Below are positions 1 to 10,505 of a DNA stretch of 64,000 nt, in pieces. The notes beneath the pieces were generated by a model. The model was not told where the DNA came from and did no database searches. It saw only the letters and a program-made list of their open reading frames with translations. Position 1 is the first letter of the stretch, and each line of letters begins with the position of its first letter. The stretch is taken from assembly GCA_039621445.1 (NCBI GenBank), contig CP154957.1, positions 40,822,011-40,886,010 on the forward strand. Reading direction: 5' to 3'. The DNA is from Euglena gracilis. Taxonomy: Eukaryota; Euglenida; Euglenophyceae; Euglenales. The translations under genes were made by a program, and so were the position numbers.

Positions 1-1077
1 CTCCTGCCTTGATCCAGTGAGGAATGCTGGCCTGCAGGGCCCTGTAAGGGGTTACCCCTGGGTGTAATGTGTCTGGGGATTCCACAGGCCCCATCACTGG
101 GGTCCTTCCCCCTGGCTGCCCCATCACTGGGGTCACCCCTGGCTGCCCCATCACTGGGGCTGCAGCTGGCCCTGCCATAGGGCTTTCCAAAGACAGGCTT
201 TCCCCCTGTTTTGAATGATGGGGAAGGTCTGTGTCTGCAGTGGTGAGGTACGTATAAAGCTGGGGTGTGTGGGCTGATTATCTTCTGGGGGAGGCCTGCC
301 TGAGCCAACCTTGGGCCTTCCCCCCAAGGGCTGATGTGGTGTGGATGGTCTTGATTATATTGGCCACTATTTGTCTTCAGGGCCCTTTGGCCTCCATTGG
401 CACTCAGGCCTGCTTGGCATCCATTGGCCTTCTCTCCAGGACTTCTCTTGTCTCTTCTCTGTCCTGCTTGATTCCCCATATAGGCCACCATGGCCTGTTT
501 TGGCGTTGGCTTGCTGCTCCTGGGAGGGTTTGTTTCTGAAAATGCTGAGGGGAAAGTTGGACATACCTTCCCGAATGGGCTCTTTCCAGGCTGGGATACT
601 GGCTGCCACAGCCTTGCCCCTGGGCCCACTGCCCTCTTGAATGATGGCTGCCATAGCCTTGATTCCGAACCCCAGTTCCTTTTGGATGATGGCTGCCGTA
701 GCCTTGATGTTGACTTGAATTTTGATATTTTTTGAAAGGCTGCCATAGCCCTTGCCTTGGCCCTGGAAGGGGGGGGGACATGGAAAAAGGGGGGGAGTTT
801 GTTGGACCTGTGATGGTATTTCCCTTCTGTCTTCTTGTCTTCCTGACCACAGTTGTCCATGGTCCATGGCCATTCTCATGTTGAGTGGGGAATTTTGAAA
901 TCTCTGATGTGGTGGGGGGTGAGGGGTTGCGATGGCCACGGACTGACGTGTTGCTGCCGCCCCTCCAGCTTCTGCAGCTGCTGCTGTGTCACCACCTTCC
1001 CCAGCTGCAGCTGCCTGCTTGGAAGTTCTTTGAAGTTCTTCTTGCAAGTCTGATTTTCTTTGAGATTCACTCTTCCT
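1..1077 (-). pseudogene. Gag-like ORF of inverted DIRS copy, start codon lost
   Basis: The minus-strand translation carries the same low-complexity protein as the plus-strand element: an Ala-rich stretch, an SVAIATPHPP motif, a SQVQQTPPLFP motif and GYGSHH repeats. The codon matching the start ATG of the intact copy (1736-1738) reads AGG here (1077-1075). Frame changes appear around 600-850, where the GYGS repeats move to another frame. It is the N-terminal, presumably nucleocapsid-like protein of a DIRS element and is very unlikely to be expressed intact. The family assignment rests on its position upstream of the RT in the sister copy. Confidence 0.7.
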
Positions 1078-1379
1078 GGAAGTCCAGTTGTTGACCTTTA
1101 TCTTAGTAATTGCAATACTTCTGGATAATTCCAGCTGAGCTCGAAAAGTTGAATTCTTCCTCCAGGACGTTGAAGGTCCGAAAAAAAGTTCGGTCCACCA
1201 GTTGATAAAGCGATGGTCTTCGTGAATGTAATACTCCTCGTAAAATAATTCCACTTGAACTCGTAGAAGCAAAATTCCTTCTCCTTGAGGCCGAAGGGCA
1301 GAATTAGGAATCAGCCAACTCCGGTAACAAAAAGCAAGAAGAAGCACCCCCCGCACACGCACAAACACACCAGAACAGG
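1..1379 (-). mobile_element. DIRS-like retroelement, inverted 5' part, cut by window edge
   Basis: Read on the minus strand, this stretch parallels the plus-strand element at about 1425-2770: the same terminal sequence with the GGTGTGTTTGTGCGTG core, the same leader and the same repeat-rich Gag-like frame. Identity by eye is roughly 80-85 percent with indels, so the two copies are different family members and not a recent duplication. The copy runs off the window at position 1, before its RT. Its outermost terminal bases (the ACCATTCGGGCTCCGCACTG part) are absent on its own side of the junction. The copy therefore either lost its tip or was the target into which the plus-strand element inserted. 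Confidence 0.85.
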
Positions 1380-1403
1380 ACCATTCGGGCTCCGCACTGC
1401 GAG

Positions 1404-1500
1404 ATGGTGAGGTCCTGCTTTCCTTGCCGGCTGTTCTGTTCTGGTGTGTTTGTGCGTGCGCGGGGGGTGCTTCTTACTGCTTTTTGTTGCCGGAGTTGGC
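1404..1500 (+). repeat. Left inverted terminal repeat of DIRS element
   Basis: The stretch ATGGTGAGGTCCTGCTTTCC through to GTTGCCGGAGTTGGC is matched in reverse complement at 5831-5931 with only a few differences. The tip just outside it (1380-1403) is matched in the internal complementary region. Confidence 0.88.
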
Positions 1501-1735
1501 TGATTCCTAATTCTGCCCTTCGACCTCAAGGAGAAAGAATTTTACTGCTACGAGTTCACTTGGAAAATATTTACAAGGAGCATTACATTCACCGAAGAAC
1601 GGCGAATTATCAACTGGTGGATCAAAAGTTTTTGCTGACCTTCGACTTCCAGGAGAAAGAATTCAACTCTTCGAGTTCAACTGGAATTATCCCAGAAATA
1701 TTTCAATTAAGAAGACAGCATCACACTGGACTTCC

Positions 1736-3889
1736 ATGAAGAATGATCTGCAAAGAAATTCAAACTGCCAAGAAGAACTCCAACGAATTTCCAAGAAAAC
1801 AGCTGGGGAAGGTGGACACACAGCAGCAGCTGCAGAAGGTGATGAGGCGGCAGCAGCACGTCAGTCCGTGGCCATCGCAACCCCCCACCCCCCAGCAATT
1901 CAAAGTTTTCAGGATCCCCCACTCAAAATGATGGCCATGGACCATGGACAGCAGTGGTCAGGAAGAGAAGACAGAGGGGGACTACCGTCACAGGTCCAAC
2001 AGACTCCACCCCTTTTTCCCAATTCCTCCCCTTCCAGGGGAAAAAGCAAAGGCTATGGCAGCCTCTCTGGAGATATCAGAAATCCAAAGGATTCAAATCA
2101 AACTCAAGGCTATGGCAGCCATCATTTAACAGGGCCTGGGGCCCAGAATCAAGGCTATGGCAGCCAGCATTCAAGAGGGCAGTGGGCCCAGTTGCAAGGC
2201 TATGGCAGCCTGTATCCCAACCTGGGAAGATCCCACTGGGGGAAGGTATGTCCAACTTACCCCACAGCTCCCTCAATCAAAAACCCCTCAGGAGCTGCCC
2301 ATCCAAGCAAGCAGCCCCCCCTTCAGGGGCAGGCCAATGGAGGCCATTATATCCAAGAGGCCAATGGAGGCCAGAGGGAAAATATCAAGGCCAATGGAGG
2401 CCATTTCAATCAAAATCAGGTGGCCATGGGAGGCCAATGCATTCAAGACCACAGCCCTTGGGGGGGAGGCCCAAGATTGGCTACACCAGGGCCCCCCCAG
2501 AAGATAATCAGCCCACACCCCCCAGCTGTATATGTACCTCCCCACTGCAGAAACAGACCTTCCCCCATCTTTCAAAAACAGGGGGAAAGCCTGTCTTTGA
2601 GCAGCCCTATGGCAGGGCCAGAGGTGACCCCAGTGATGGGGCAGCCAGAGAGGACCCCAGTGATGGGGCAGCCAGGGGGAAGGACCCCAGTGATGGGGCC
2701 TGTGGAATCCCCAGACACATTACATCCAGGGGTGCCCCCTTACAAAGCCCTGCAGGCCAGTATCCCCCATTGGGAAAAGGCAGGTGCCAGCAGAGAGGTA
2801 TTAAACCTGATAAGGGAAGGGGTCATGGCAGATCTTCCCCTCCCCCCTCTAATGTCCTTAAAAGTTCCCTTCAAAGCCCCCCAGGAAGTAATGACTGCCC
2901 AAAAAATTCTGAGAGAATACGAATGTGCAGGGGCAACCAGGCAAATCCCCCCAGAGGAGGCAAAACATTTTGTCCCTTACTTCATAATTTCCAAAAAAGA
3001 AGGGGAAAAGACCAAGGAAAGACTAATTTCAGATTGTCGACAGTTAAATCACTATTTCACCCCCCAGAAGTTCAGACTGGAACACATGGGAAACATTTTC
3101 CCATATCTCAGAAAGGGTTGGTTCTGTGGAAAAATAGATCTGAAAGATGCTTATTTCCATTTAAAGCTGCACAGCAGCCTGGAAAAGCATGTCTGCATGC
3201 AAGTGGGGGGGGAAACGTGGCAATTTCAAGCTGCATGCTTTGGGTTAAGCAGCCTGCCACAAAAGTTTATGACTCTCATGAGAGTCTGGGAAAGGAAATG
3301 GAGGAAGGAAGGAAAGGTAGTTTTCATCTACCTAGACGACATTTTGCTGTTAGCCCCCAGCAAAAAGACAGCAGCCCAGCATTTGGCAGAAATGAAAAAA
3401 GATCTTTTACTGGCAGGTTTCAGAATAAACCTCCCCAAATCATGTCTGGAACCAACACAAGAAATAAAGCATTTGGGCCAGTGGATCAATTTGAAAAAAG
3501 GCCAGCTGGAAATTCCACAGGAAAAATTAAAATCCCTAAGAAAGGAATTAGGAAAGGTGCTGACAGCACAAAAGATGAGCTGCAGAAAACTCAGCTCTAT
3601 TGTAGGGCAAGTCAGAAGCTATTTAGTTTCAATGCCTTTTCTCAGAATTCTGACAGATCAACTTTGCAAAATGGTGGATTTGCACACAAAGTGGGGTTGG
3701 GACCACACCCTGACCATTCCCCAGGGGGTCAAAGATCAAATTGTGGAGTTAAAAACGTTTTTGCAGCCAGGTGTGGGCAGAGCCTTTCAATCCCAGGCCT
3801 CTCAGGAACTGTTCTCAGACAGCAGCACCTGGCAATGGGGGGGGCTGGACAAAAAGTCTGGTCAAAAGGTCCAGGATTTCTGGAGGGAC
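1736..3889 (+). CDS. DIRS Gag-like region fused in frame to reverse transcriptase and start of RNase H
   Basis: One frame runs from ATG 1736. The first 340 or so residues are low complexity: Ala-rich near residue 30, four QGYGS repeats, three ANGGH-type repeats and three TPVMGQP repeats, probably an RNA-binding Gag-like protein. The reverse transcriptase follows. Motif A reads KIDLKDAYFHLKL, motif B FGLSSLPQKFM and motif C YLDDILL, with the catalytic aspartates present. RNase H begins with FSDSSTWQWGG and then the frame breaks near 3884-3893; the rest of RNase H continues one base out of frame. In known DIRS elements Gag and RT are usually separate ORFs, so the continuous Gag-RT frame is noteworthy. 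The RT would copy element RNA in the cell. Confidence 0.85.
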
Positions 3890-4649
3890 CTGCATGTCCT
3901 TCATCAATCAAAAAGAATTGATGTCTGCGGTGGAAACTGTAAAGGCTTTGGCAAAACCAAAACAAACCATTGTTCTTCATGTGGACAGCCAGGTGGCAGT
4001 CAGTTATTTGACAAAATGGGGAGGCAAAAAGCCATATTTAAATTCCATCCTAAAACCCCTTCTGTACCATTGCCAAGAAAGGCAAATCAACTTGCAGGTG
4101 GTTTGGGTTCCCACAAAAGAACAATTGGCAGACTCCCTGACCAGGGAGCAAAAAGATCCAGGGGATTATACCCTGAATCTGACCATTTTTCACCAGATTC
4201 TGAAGTTTTTCAAAAACCACATCACCCCAGAGGTGGACATGTTTTGCACACCCAGCAACAAAAAATTCCCCAAGTTCATTTGTCGATACCCCCACCAAGG
4301 GGCTTTGTTGGTGGATGCTCTGAAGGCAGATTTAAGGGGTCTCCCCCCAGTTTATGCCAACCCTCCCTGGAGCATCATTCCCCAATGGATTCAGAGATTA
4401 ATGTTAAACCCAGACCTAATTTGTCTGTTGATTGTACCCCACTGGGCTTCGACATCATGGTGGCGCCAATTAATGTCAATCAGGCAGCCAGGCAGCAAGG
4501 TTTTGCTAGTACCCCCCCAGTGGGGTCTGTTCACCAACTGCTGGGGGGAGGAGATGCCCCCCCCAAGGTGGAATTTGGCCTGCTTGATTGTGTCAGGCAA
4601 ATATTACAATCCCAGGAAGTTTCGATGTCCAGTATCGACACTTACATAA
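3884..4649 (+). pseudogene. DIRS RNase H (C-terminal part) and methyltransferase-like domain, frameshifted
   Basis: This continues the preceding RT ORF in the next frame. It shows ETVKALAKP (the Glu position), HVDSQVAVSYL (an Asp position) and KEQLADSLTR (the last Asp), as expected for retroelement RNase H. Then comes the domain typical of DIRS elements: DMFCTPSNKKFPKF, then VYANPPW, then VPHWASTSWW. NPPW resembles the catalytic motif of adenine methyltransferases, and the domain is known from DIRS elements without a settled role. It ends at a stop at 4649, overlapping the recombinase ORF. The frame break makes this copy defective unless ribosomal frameshifting or an assembly error is involved. 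Confidence 0.8.
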
Positions 4650-5858
4650 AAAATCTGGGAAATGTCAAAAGATATGACTCAGCCTTCAGGGCATTGGTGG
4701 GTCAATTATTGCACAAAGGGGTGCCTCTGCAGCAGTGCACAGTCCCCAAGATGGCTGAAGCCATCCTTGATCTTGCTGTTCATAGCATCAATACTGCACG
4801 AAATGCATATGCAGCAGCCTTACTCCCAGGGTTTGGGTCTTTGAGATTTTCACCCCTTCTGGCTCCATTGAAAAGGAAGTGGAATGCCAATGTCTGCAAG
4901 TATGCCCACTTTTGGGACCCCACTGATTTCCTAGAAAACATCATGAGGAATTCCACACCCCTCTCAGACCTATCTGTGAAAGAGCTCAGAAACAGACTCA
5001 TCATGTTGGAGGCTTTTGGCCCTCCACAGGGGGGTTGATTTAGCCAGGACACAGCGAAAAATCAGTTTCGTGGGAGAAAAAATTTTCATTTTATTGCAAA
5101 GGAAAGGGTGGCAATTCCCAAAATGGGAAGAGATTTTGAATTTGCCACACACCCCCCTCATAAGCCCATGGCATTTATTGAAAGAGTATGTGGAAAGGAC
5201 AGCCCACATGGTTGGGCACAAAAATAATTTGTTGTGGTCTTTGGATGGTAAAAGACCTTTGACATCAGAAAGGGTGAATTCCCTAACCAAAGAAATTCTG
5301 CAGGAGGGGGGGGTGGACACCACCCACTGGAAACCCCACAGCACCAGAGGGGCTGGGGTCTTATGGTGGAAAAATGCTGGTTTGCAAGTGGAAGAAGTCC
5401 AGCAGCTGGGTCAGTGGAAAAATTTTGGTGCCTTCCAAGCTCATTATTTGAGGCTGGGAGTCGTGTCAAAAATTCAAAATATTATGGCCCAAAGGGGGGT
5501 GCACAGTACCTCACCATCTCGCAGTGCGGAGCCCGAATGGTCTCGGACTCCCACGACACAGGAAGGGGGAGGAAGGGACCAAGAGGGCGAAGCACACAAG
5601 AAGATGGTGAGCCCAACCCTCCCACCCAAAAAATCAGCAGAAAAAGAAAAACATCCCAACCAGAAAAGGGACCCCCAACCAAGCAGCCCCAACCACCCAC
5701 CCAGAAACACAGAAAGAGACCACCATCCCCATCAGGGGGGGGGCCCCCACCAAGCGACCATGGGAGAGGGGGGGGGGGCGGGGCCACGGCGGTTCAGCTT
5801 CGCCAAGGTGTCGGAGGAGGCCTCATCATCGCCAACTCCGGCAACAAAGGCGCAGTAA
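4620..5858 (+). pseudogene. DIRS tyrosine recombinase, one frameshift
   Basis: The N-terminal helical part (SSIDTYIKNLGNVKRYDSAF onward) is in the same frame as the RT and overlaps the methyltransferase end. After LIMLEAF the reading moves one base at 5013-5017 in a TTTT run and continues as LALHRGVDLAR, which holds the first catalytic Arg. Downstream are HSTRGAGVLWW (the HxxR pair), QLGQWKN (Trp at the His/Trp position) and AHYLR (the nucleophile Tyr). The enzyme joins the circular cDNA to the chromosome by strand exchange. The frame then runs on through the internal complementary region as a basic Pro-rich tail and stops at 5858. All catalytic residues are present, but the frameshift separates the first from the others. 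Confidence 0.85.
5508..5610 (+). repeat. Internal complementary region of DIRS element
   Basis: 5508-5543 is the reverse complement of the left tip (CTCGCAGTGCGGAGCCCGAA). 5544-5610 is the reverse complement of the right outer tip at 5931-5996. The two halves abut, which is the form needed to template the junction of the two ends in a circular intermediate. Confidence 0.88.
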
Positions 5859-5996
5859 GAAGCACCCCCCGCGCACGCACAAACACACCAGAACAGAACA
5901 GCCGGCAAGGAAAGCAGGACCTCACCATCTTCTTGTGCTTCGCCCTCTTGGTCCCTTCCTCCCCCTTCCTGTGTCGTGGGAGTCCGAAACAGCCGC
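5831..5996 (+). repeat. Right inverted terminus of DIRS element
   Basis: The inner part (5831-5931) is inverted relative to 1404-1500. The outer part (5931-5996) is unique to this end and is matched only in the internal complementary region. Confidence 0.85.
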
Positions 5997-6046
5997 TCAA
6001 GGAAAGCAGGACCTCACCATGTCGCAGTGCGGAGCCCGAATGGTAA
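5997..6046 (-). repeat. Fragment of a third DIRS left terminus
   Basis: Immediately outside the right terminus, about 45 bases repeat the left tip in reverse complement (44 of 45 by eye, including GTGCGGAGCCCGAATGGT). After that the sequence becomes unrelated A/T-rich DNA. It is either a trace of another inserted copy or an imperfect integration product. Confidence 0.7.
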
Positions 6047-9000
6047 AAAAAAACCAGATGCACAAATTTTTTTTACCGATTAATTTTTTTGCGGTAACAC
6101 ACCGATGCACAAAAATTTTTTTTGGCTGATACACACCGATACACAAAAAACTTCGCGGACACACACGATACGCAATTTTTTTTGCCGATACACACTAAAC
6201 AGAGGTCTGGCATGGCCTCACAAACAAAGCGCGGAATTCAGGGTGACAAAATGCTTTCCACGACATGGTACGCTGGATTTCCACGCCCTTTCCGACCCTG
6301 AGTGGAAATCTAAACGGAGATCGACTGCAAATTTTGCAGCGAGGAACTTATGCTGGTTCCCATCCAATCTCCAAAAAAAAGTCACTGATAAAAAAAGGAT
6401 AATTATCCGCTTTTCCTTCATGCAGTGGATAATGATGCGCTTCGCATTGTCTCAGCGGATGGGCCAATAGAAAGACTTCTCCGTTTTTTGCTGCGCCAGA
6501 AAAAAAATAGTCCATTGCGAACCACTGGGGGTAAAGAAACTGGCACAGACACTTGTGGAACAACTTTTCTTGCATTCAAGGAAACAAAAAATATGTGTTC
6601 GGTGCCGGGGCGCAGACATCACTTCGGTCTTGAGCGTTCTCTTCTGCGGCGTGTGTGGTGCTTAACCCCAATATCCTTCTCCGGTGTGGAGGATCTCCTT
6701 CTGCGTTTGTCCTACGCCAAAAAAAGAGTATTAGATGGCTGGGCAACAATTTCCAATACGACCCCAGAAGAGGATTGAGGTGCCGTTTTTGCCCGTTCAT
6801 TTTTAACATGACAAAACGTTGGTACTGCAGAGCCGAAACAATGCCGTTCCTCACGCAATTCCTTTGTCTGGAGCTGCATCAGGCTGAAAACTCTCATTGT
6901 ATGGCACTTCCCGGTTATCTGTCCAATATTCTCAGCCTGAGAAAAAATATAATCGTTGAGCTTTGTAAAAACCCACCCACAGTGTGGTGAAGGGGAAGAA
7001 AGCGGTGTCTCAACCCCAAGACCCCAAGACCAAGACCAGGACGAAGACCCCAAACGGGGTCCAATGAACGCAAAAACGTTGGGTGCCGTTTTTGAATCCT
7101 CATCAAAAGAGGTTTTTTTTGCTGTGAGTGTGGGTAAAATGACAATGAAAATGTCACAACAGCAGTGTCACACAGCAGTGAGATAGCAAAAACGAGCACA
7201 CCGAGTTGAAAATGGAGTAAAACAGCCCCTTGGGCTTCTATTATTCGGGGGGGTGGGGTTATTATTTGGATTTTTGCGCCAGAAAACGGAACTTGCAGAA
7301 ATGCCCTCAATATACACCTTTTCCCCCCAACAATGGCCTTTTTGAAGGGACCCTCCTGTAAAGATAAGTGGTTTTTGTGTGGGAAAAATTTGTTTCAGAA
7401 AAAGCTGCAGTTTTTTTTTGTGTGACAAACCGTCACGACGTTCGAGCTCAAGGCATTGGGGGGGGGGGGCTATTATTTGGATATTGTGTAAAATCCCTGG
7501 GGGGAGCTATTATTGGGGGGGGGCTGTTATTCGGGGGGGGGGGCTATTATTCGGGAGGGGGGTTATGACATTAGAACATAAATCACCAAGAAGAAGAATA
7601 CAAAGATAAAAACCCTCCACCAACATGTTGATCAGAGAATATAAAAAAAATACAACATGTTGGTCAGAAGTTAAAATAAAAGTCGGTTCTGATGAAATGT
7701 GGTTGCATATTCCCGTCTGATGATTCCCTCCTACGGAGGCCTAGACGAGGGGCGGGAGCGGACCCCAAATTGACCGGATAGCCTGTTTTCCGGTAATAGT
7801 GACCCACACAGCTCCAATGGAAAGTCAGCAAAAATCGTTGCAATTTTGTGGAAAGATTGCTGATCTCAAACTTGCATCCACCAATATCTCAGAAAACAGT
7901 GTTCGAAAAATCAACCTTTGACAAAAAAAGATGAACTTGAGGGTAAAAAAGTCATAGATTAACTTCTTTGCCACCACCACCTCCTTCTAAAAAAACGGCC
8001 CAACCCCCCTGGGGTCGGACCCCCAAGGTCACCAAGCCTTAAAAAAATTTCTGTTGCAATCCAACTTCCCAACCAAAAAATTTTGGGGGATTATCGATCA
8101 GGCAGTTCCAGGCTTTGGAAAAGGGGGGGGGATTATTGCAAGGGAGAATCGTGAAACGAGAATAATAGAAACAACGAAAGCATTGGCAAAGCCTTGCAGA
8201 GTCCAGAGACACAACAGGCAACGAAAACAGCATGCACGCACAACCACCTTTGAATCAGGCCGACGAGCTAAGTACAGGTCTGTAGTCGGCACCAAGAAAT
8301 CGGTCAGATCCTGAAATTAATGGGAAGAGCCAAACACACTGCACATAAAAGAAGACTAAGATGAATGGAATAAAAACAGGGGGGCAAAAAATGGGCAATT
8401 TAAAAAAAGGCATGCAATAAAATTGACAGTTTCGGACATATTTTGGAGGCTGTGGGCAAGAAGGCACTGAAAAAAAAATGAGACAGACTCCCAAGAACAA
8501 AACTCTGATTTCTGGGAGGCAACCATATAGAATCAATACAGGAGAAAAATCAAAAAAAAATCCATCTGAAGGACAGAATATACACAACACAAACGTGAAA
8601 ACAAACAAAAAGACGTTGACCAGATAAATAACTACCATTTTGTCCCACTTTACATGATTGGATTACTTTGAAACACTTTCAAAAAATGTTCTGTCATCAA
8701 ATTGGCCCCACTGGATCTGCGGTCTGGAAACAAAAATATGTAGTTGTTTCCTCTTTTTCTGCCTTTGTGAACTTCTGTCCACAGTGGCGGTTCTTCTTCC
8801 CAGTCCTTTGCTTCCAAAAAGGGCAGATTTCAAAAACCATTTTCAGAGACACAAAGAAACACCAGCTTGAAAAAGGCAGTGGAAATCTAGAGGCATTTTT
8901 TTGTTTCATCACAAAATAGCAGCCAAATTAGCCTCAGTCATCAGAGCCACTCCTGTTCAAACATGAACAAAAAAATAACCCTTAAAAATTGACCTTCAAG

Positions 9001-9900
9001 GGGAGATTTCACAACAAATTTCAAGGGGAAATAAGACACCTTCTCGTACACACAGTTACACAAATTTTCAAACCCGCCACTTTTAAAAATCTTCATACGC
9101 CCCAAAAACAACGAAGATTTTAAACTTCTCATGAAATCTTAAAACATGCTATCACATAATAATTAAAGACTAAAAACGAATATGGCAATTCTCAAGGGAA
9201 ATTTGCCTGGGTCGGCAGGCAACCGGGCCCAAAACCGACCCCCCAGGGGCAGGCATCTATAGCACAAGGCACCCTCCAGGGTTGATAAAATGCAGCCCGT
9301 GTGGAATGCAAAGGGGTGACCAAAATTCCTTTTTTCCGCCTCTGCATACAAATGACAATTTTTCTTTGTCCCAGGGGCTTCTCTGGAGAAGGGGAGGTGC
9401 CGCAGGGTCTGAAACCATCCATCCCAAGAACGTTTGTAAGCTCGCATCCCCACCCGATGACAAAACTTGATTGTGGCCACGGGCATCACTCCGAAGCTGT
9501 ATGCCTCCATCCCCAGCTGTCTGGCCGCCGTCCGCGCAAGCCGTGGTGGCCCCACACAACATCGACCGCCTTGCACAACAATGGCTCTGGAACTGGAACT
9601 GGTGTACAGACAACGTTACATTTCAGTCAATCTGTTGCAGGCAAAACAAAAAGCAACAGTGGGGAGTTTTCAAATGACAGGGCAATGGCAGTGAAAGCAA
9701 CCGAAGCAATCATTTTTTTTTGCATCTGCCCTTCCATTTATTAGCCCCCCAACTTCCCACACAATGTGGCATGTTGCTTGTTTTCAAGGGTCAAATTCGG
9801 ACATGTTCCCACCTCAATATGAGAGCCCACAAGGCATGAGGACAAGCTGCTCTTGGAAAAAAAAATTGCGGGAGCATTACTTTGAGTCGCTCCATAGGCC
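6047..9900. other. Gene-less stretch with local short repeats
   Basis: 6050-6200 has several diverged copies of a unit like ACACACCGATACACAAAAA. 7225-7571 has the G-run repeat listed separately. 9160-9700 is richer in G+C, with overlapping open frames on both strands of similar quality, so no gene is assigned. The remainder shows frequent stops in all frames and A/T-rich homopolymers. Confidence 0.5.
7225..7571 (+). repeat. G-run repeat (GGGGGGGCTATTATTC units)
   Basis: At least five copies of CTATTATTyGG or GGTTATTATTTGG alternate with runs of 7-12 G. The runs could form G-quadruplexes. Related pieces occur near 8120 and, inverted, around 55360-55490. Confidence 0.7.
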
Positions 9901-9997
9901 GTGACCAATGTATTCTGCGGTCAGAAAATTACTCCGCTGCTCTCCCTGAATTGCGATCAGATAATTGTCGTTCCTTTCAGACCCCACACAATTGGCG

Positions 9998-10369
9998 TTA
10001 AACTCCAAACACCAGCTCATGAATCTTGCACTGCACAGCCTCGTTGCACCCTATCCCCATCCACTGGCTTGAGGGATGTATCACTGCAGAGTTGGTACAA
10101 AATCTTGTATGAAATGAAACATTTTCGTCGTTTTGGGGAGTGCGAAGGCTTTTGAAGTTGGCAGGTATGAAAACTTTTGTTACCGTGTATATCCCAGGCC
10201 TCAAGCGAGTAGGAAAGAGAAACACAAAAGCTTTTGACATGTGAAAATGGTGCACCACCACAAAACATCCTATGAAAATAGGAGTAATGGCAACAATATG
10301 AATCAAAACAGTTGTCGTATAGATGTGGACCTGGGCTGATTGGAACAGAGAAATCTCAGTGTGCGTCAT
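9998..10369 (-). CDS. Candidate ORF of unknown function with one hydrophobic segment
   Basis: This is a 124-codon frame from ATG to stop on the minus strand. Residues 18-42 are hydrophobic (TVLIHIVAITPIFIGCFVVV), which could be a membrane anchor or the read-through of an intron. The rest (RPGIYTVTKVFIPANF, then FHTRFCTNSAVIHPSSQ, then CNEAVQCKIHELVFGV) has a protein-like composition. I recognise no family. A plus-strand frame ending at 10505 (ADLIIGGSLGNFAREQARG) adjoins it and also looks protein-like, so the strand is uncertain. It could be one exon of a spliced gene. Confidence 0.3.
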   Translation of the reverse strand: MTHTEISLFQSAQVHIYTTTVLIHIVAITPIFIGCFVVVHHFHMSKAFVFLFPTRLRPGIYTVTKVFIPANFKSLRTPQNDENVSFHTRFCTNSAVIHPSSQWMGIGCNEAVQCKIHELVFGV

Positions 10370-10505
10370 TCACGCACCCATGAAAATCAGAGCACCAGCC
10401 TACTGCAAGGTTGCACAAGCAGACCTCATTATCGGAGGCAGCCTTGGAAACTTTGCGCGGGAACAAGCGCGGGGCATCATGGCGCTGCTGGGGATCGCCA
10501 TCTGA

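Larger units (their letters stand above)
1380..5996 (+). mobile_element. DIRS-1-type tyrosine-recombinase retroelement, nearly full length
   Basis: The order is left inverted terminus (1380-1500), Gag-like/RT ORF, RNase H, methyltransferase-like domain, tyrosine recombinase, internal complementary region (5508-5610) and right inverted terminus (5831-5996). 1404-1500 is the reverse complement of 5831-5931. The first half of the internal region is complementary to the left tip (1380-1410) and its second half to the right tip (5931-5996). That is the diagnostic DIRS-1 arrangement, used to template circle closure. No target duplication is expected because insertion is by recombinase. At least two single-base frameshifts (about 3884-3893 and 5013-5017) make this copy defective as it stands, unless they are assembly errors in short homopolymers. 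Confidence 0.9.

Noticed and set aside
9160-9700. Overlapping open frames on both strands in a GC-richer patch
   Set aside because: Three frames look equally plausible and no phase-consistent splice pair was found.
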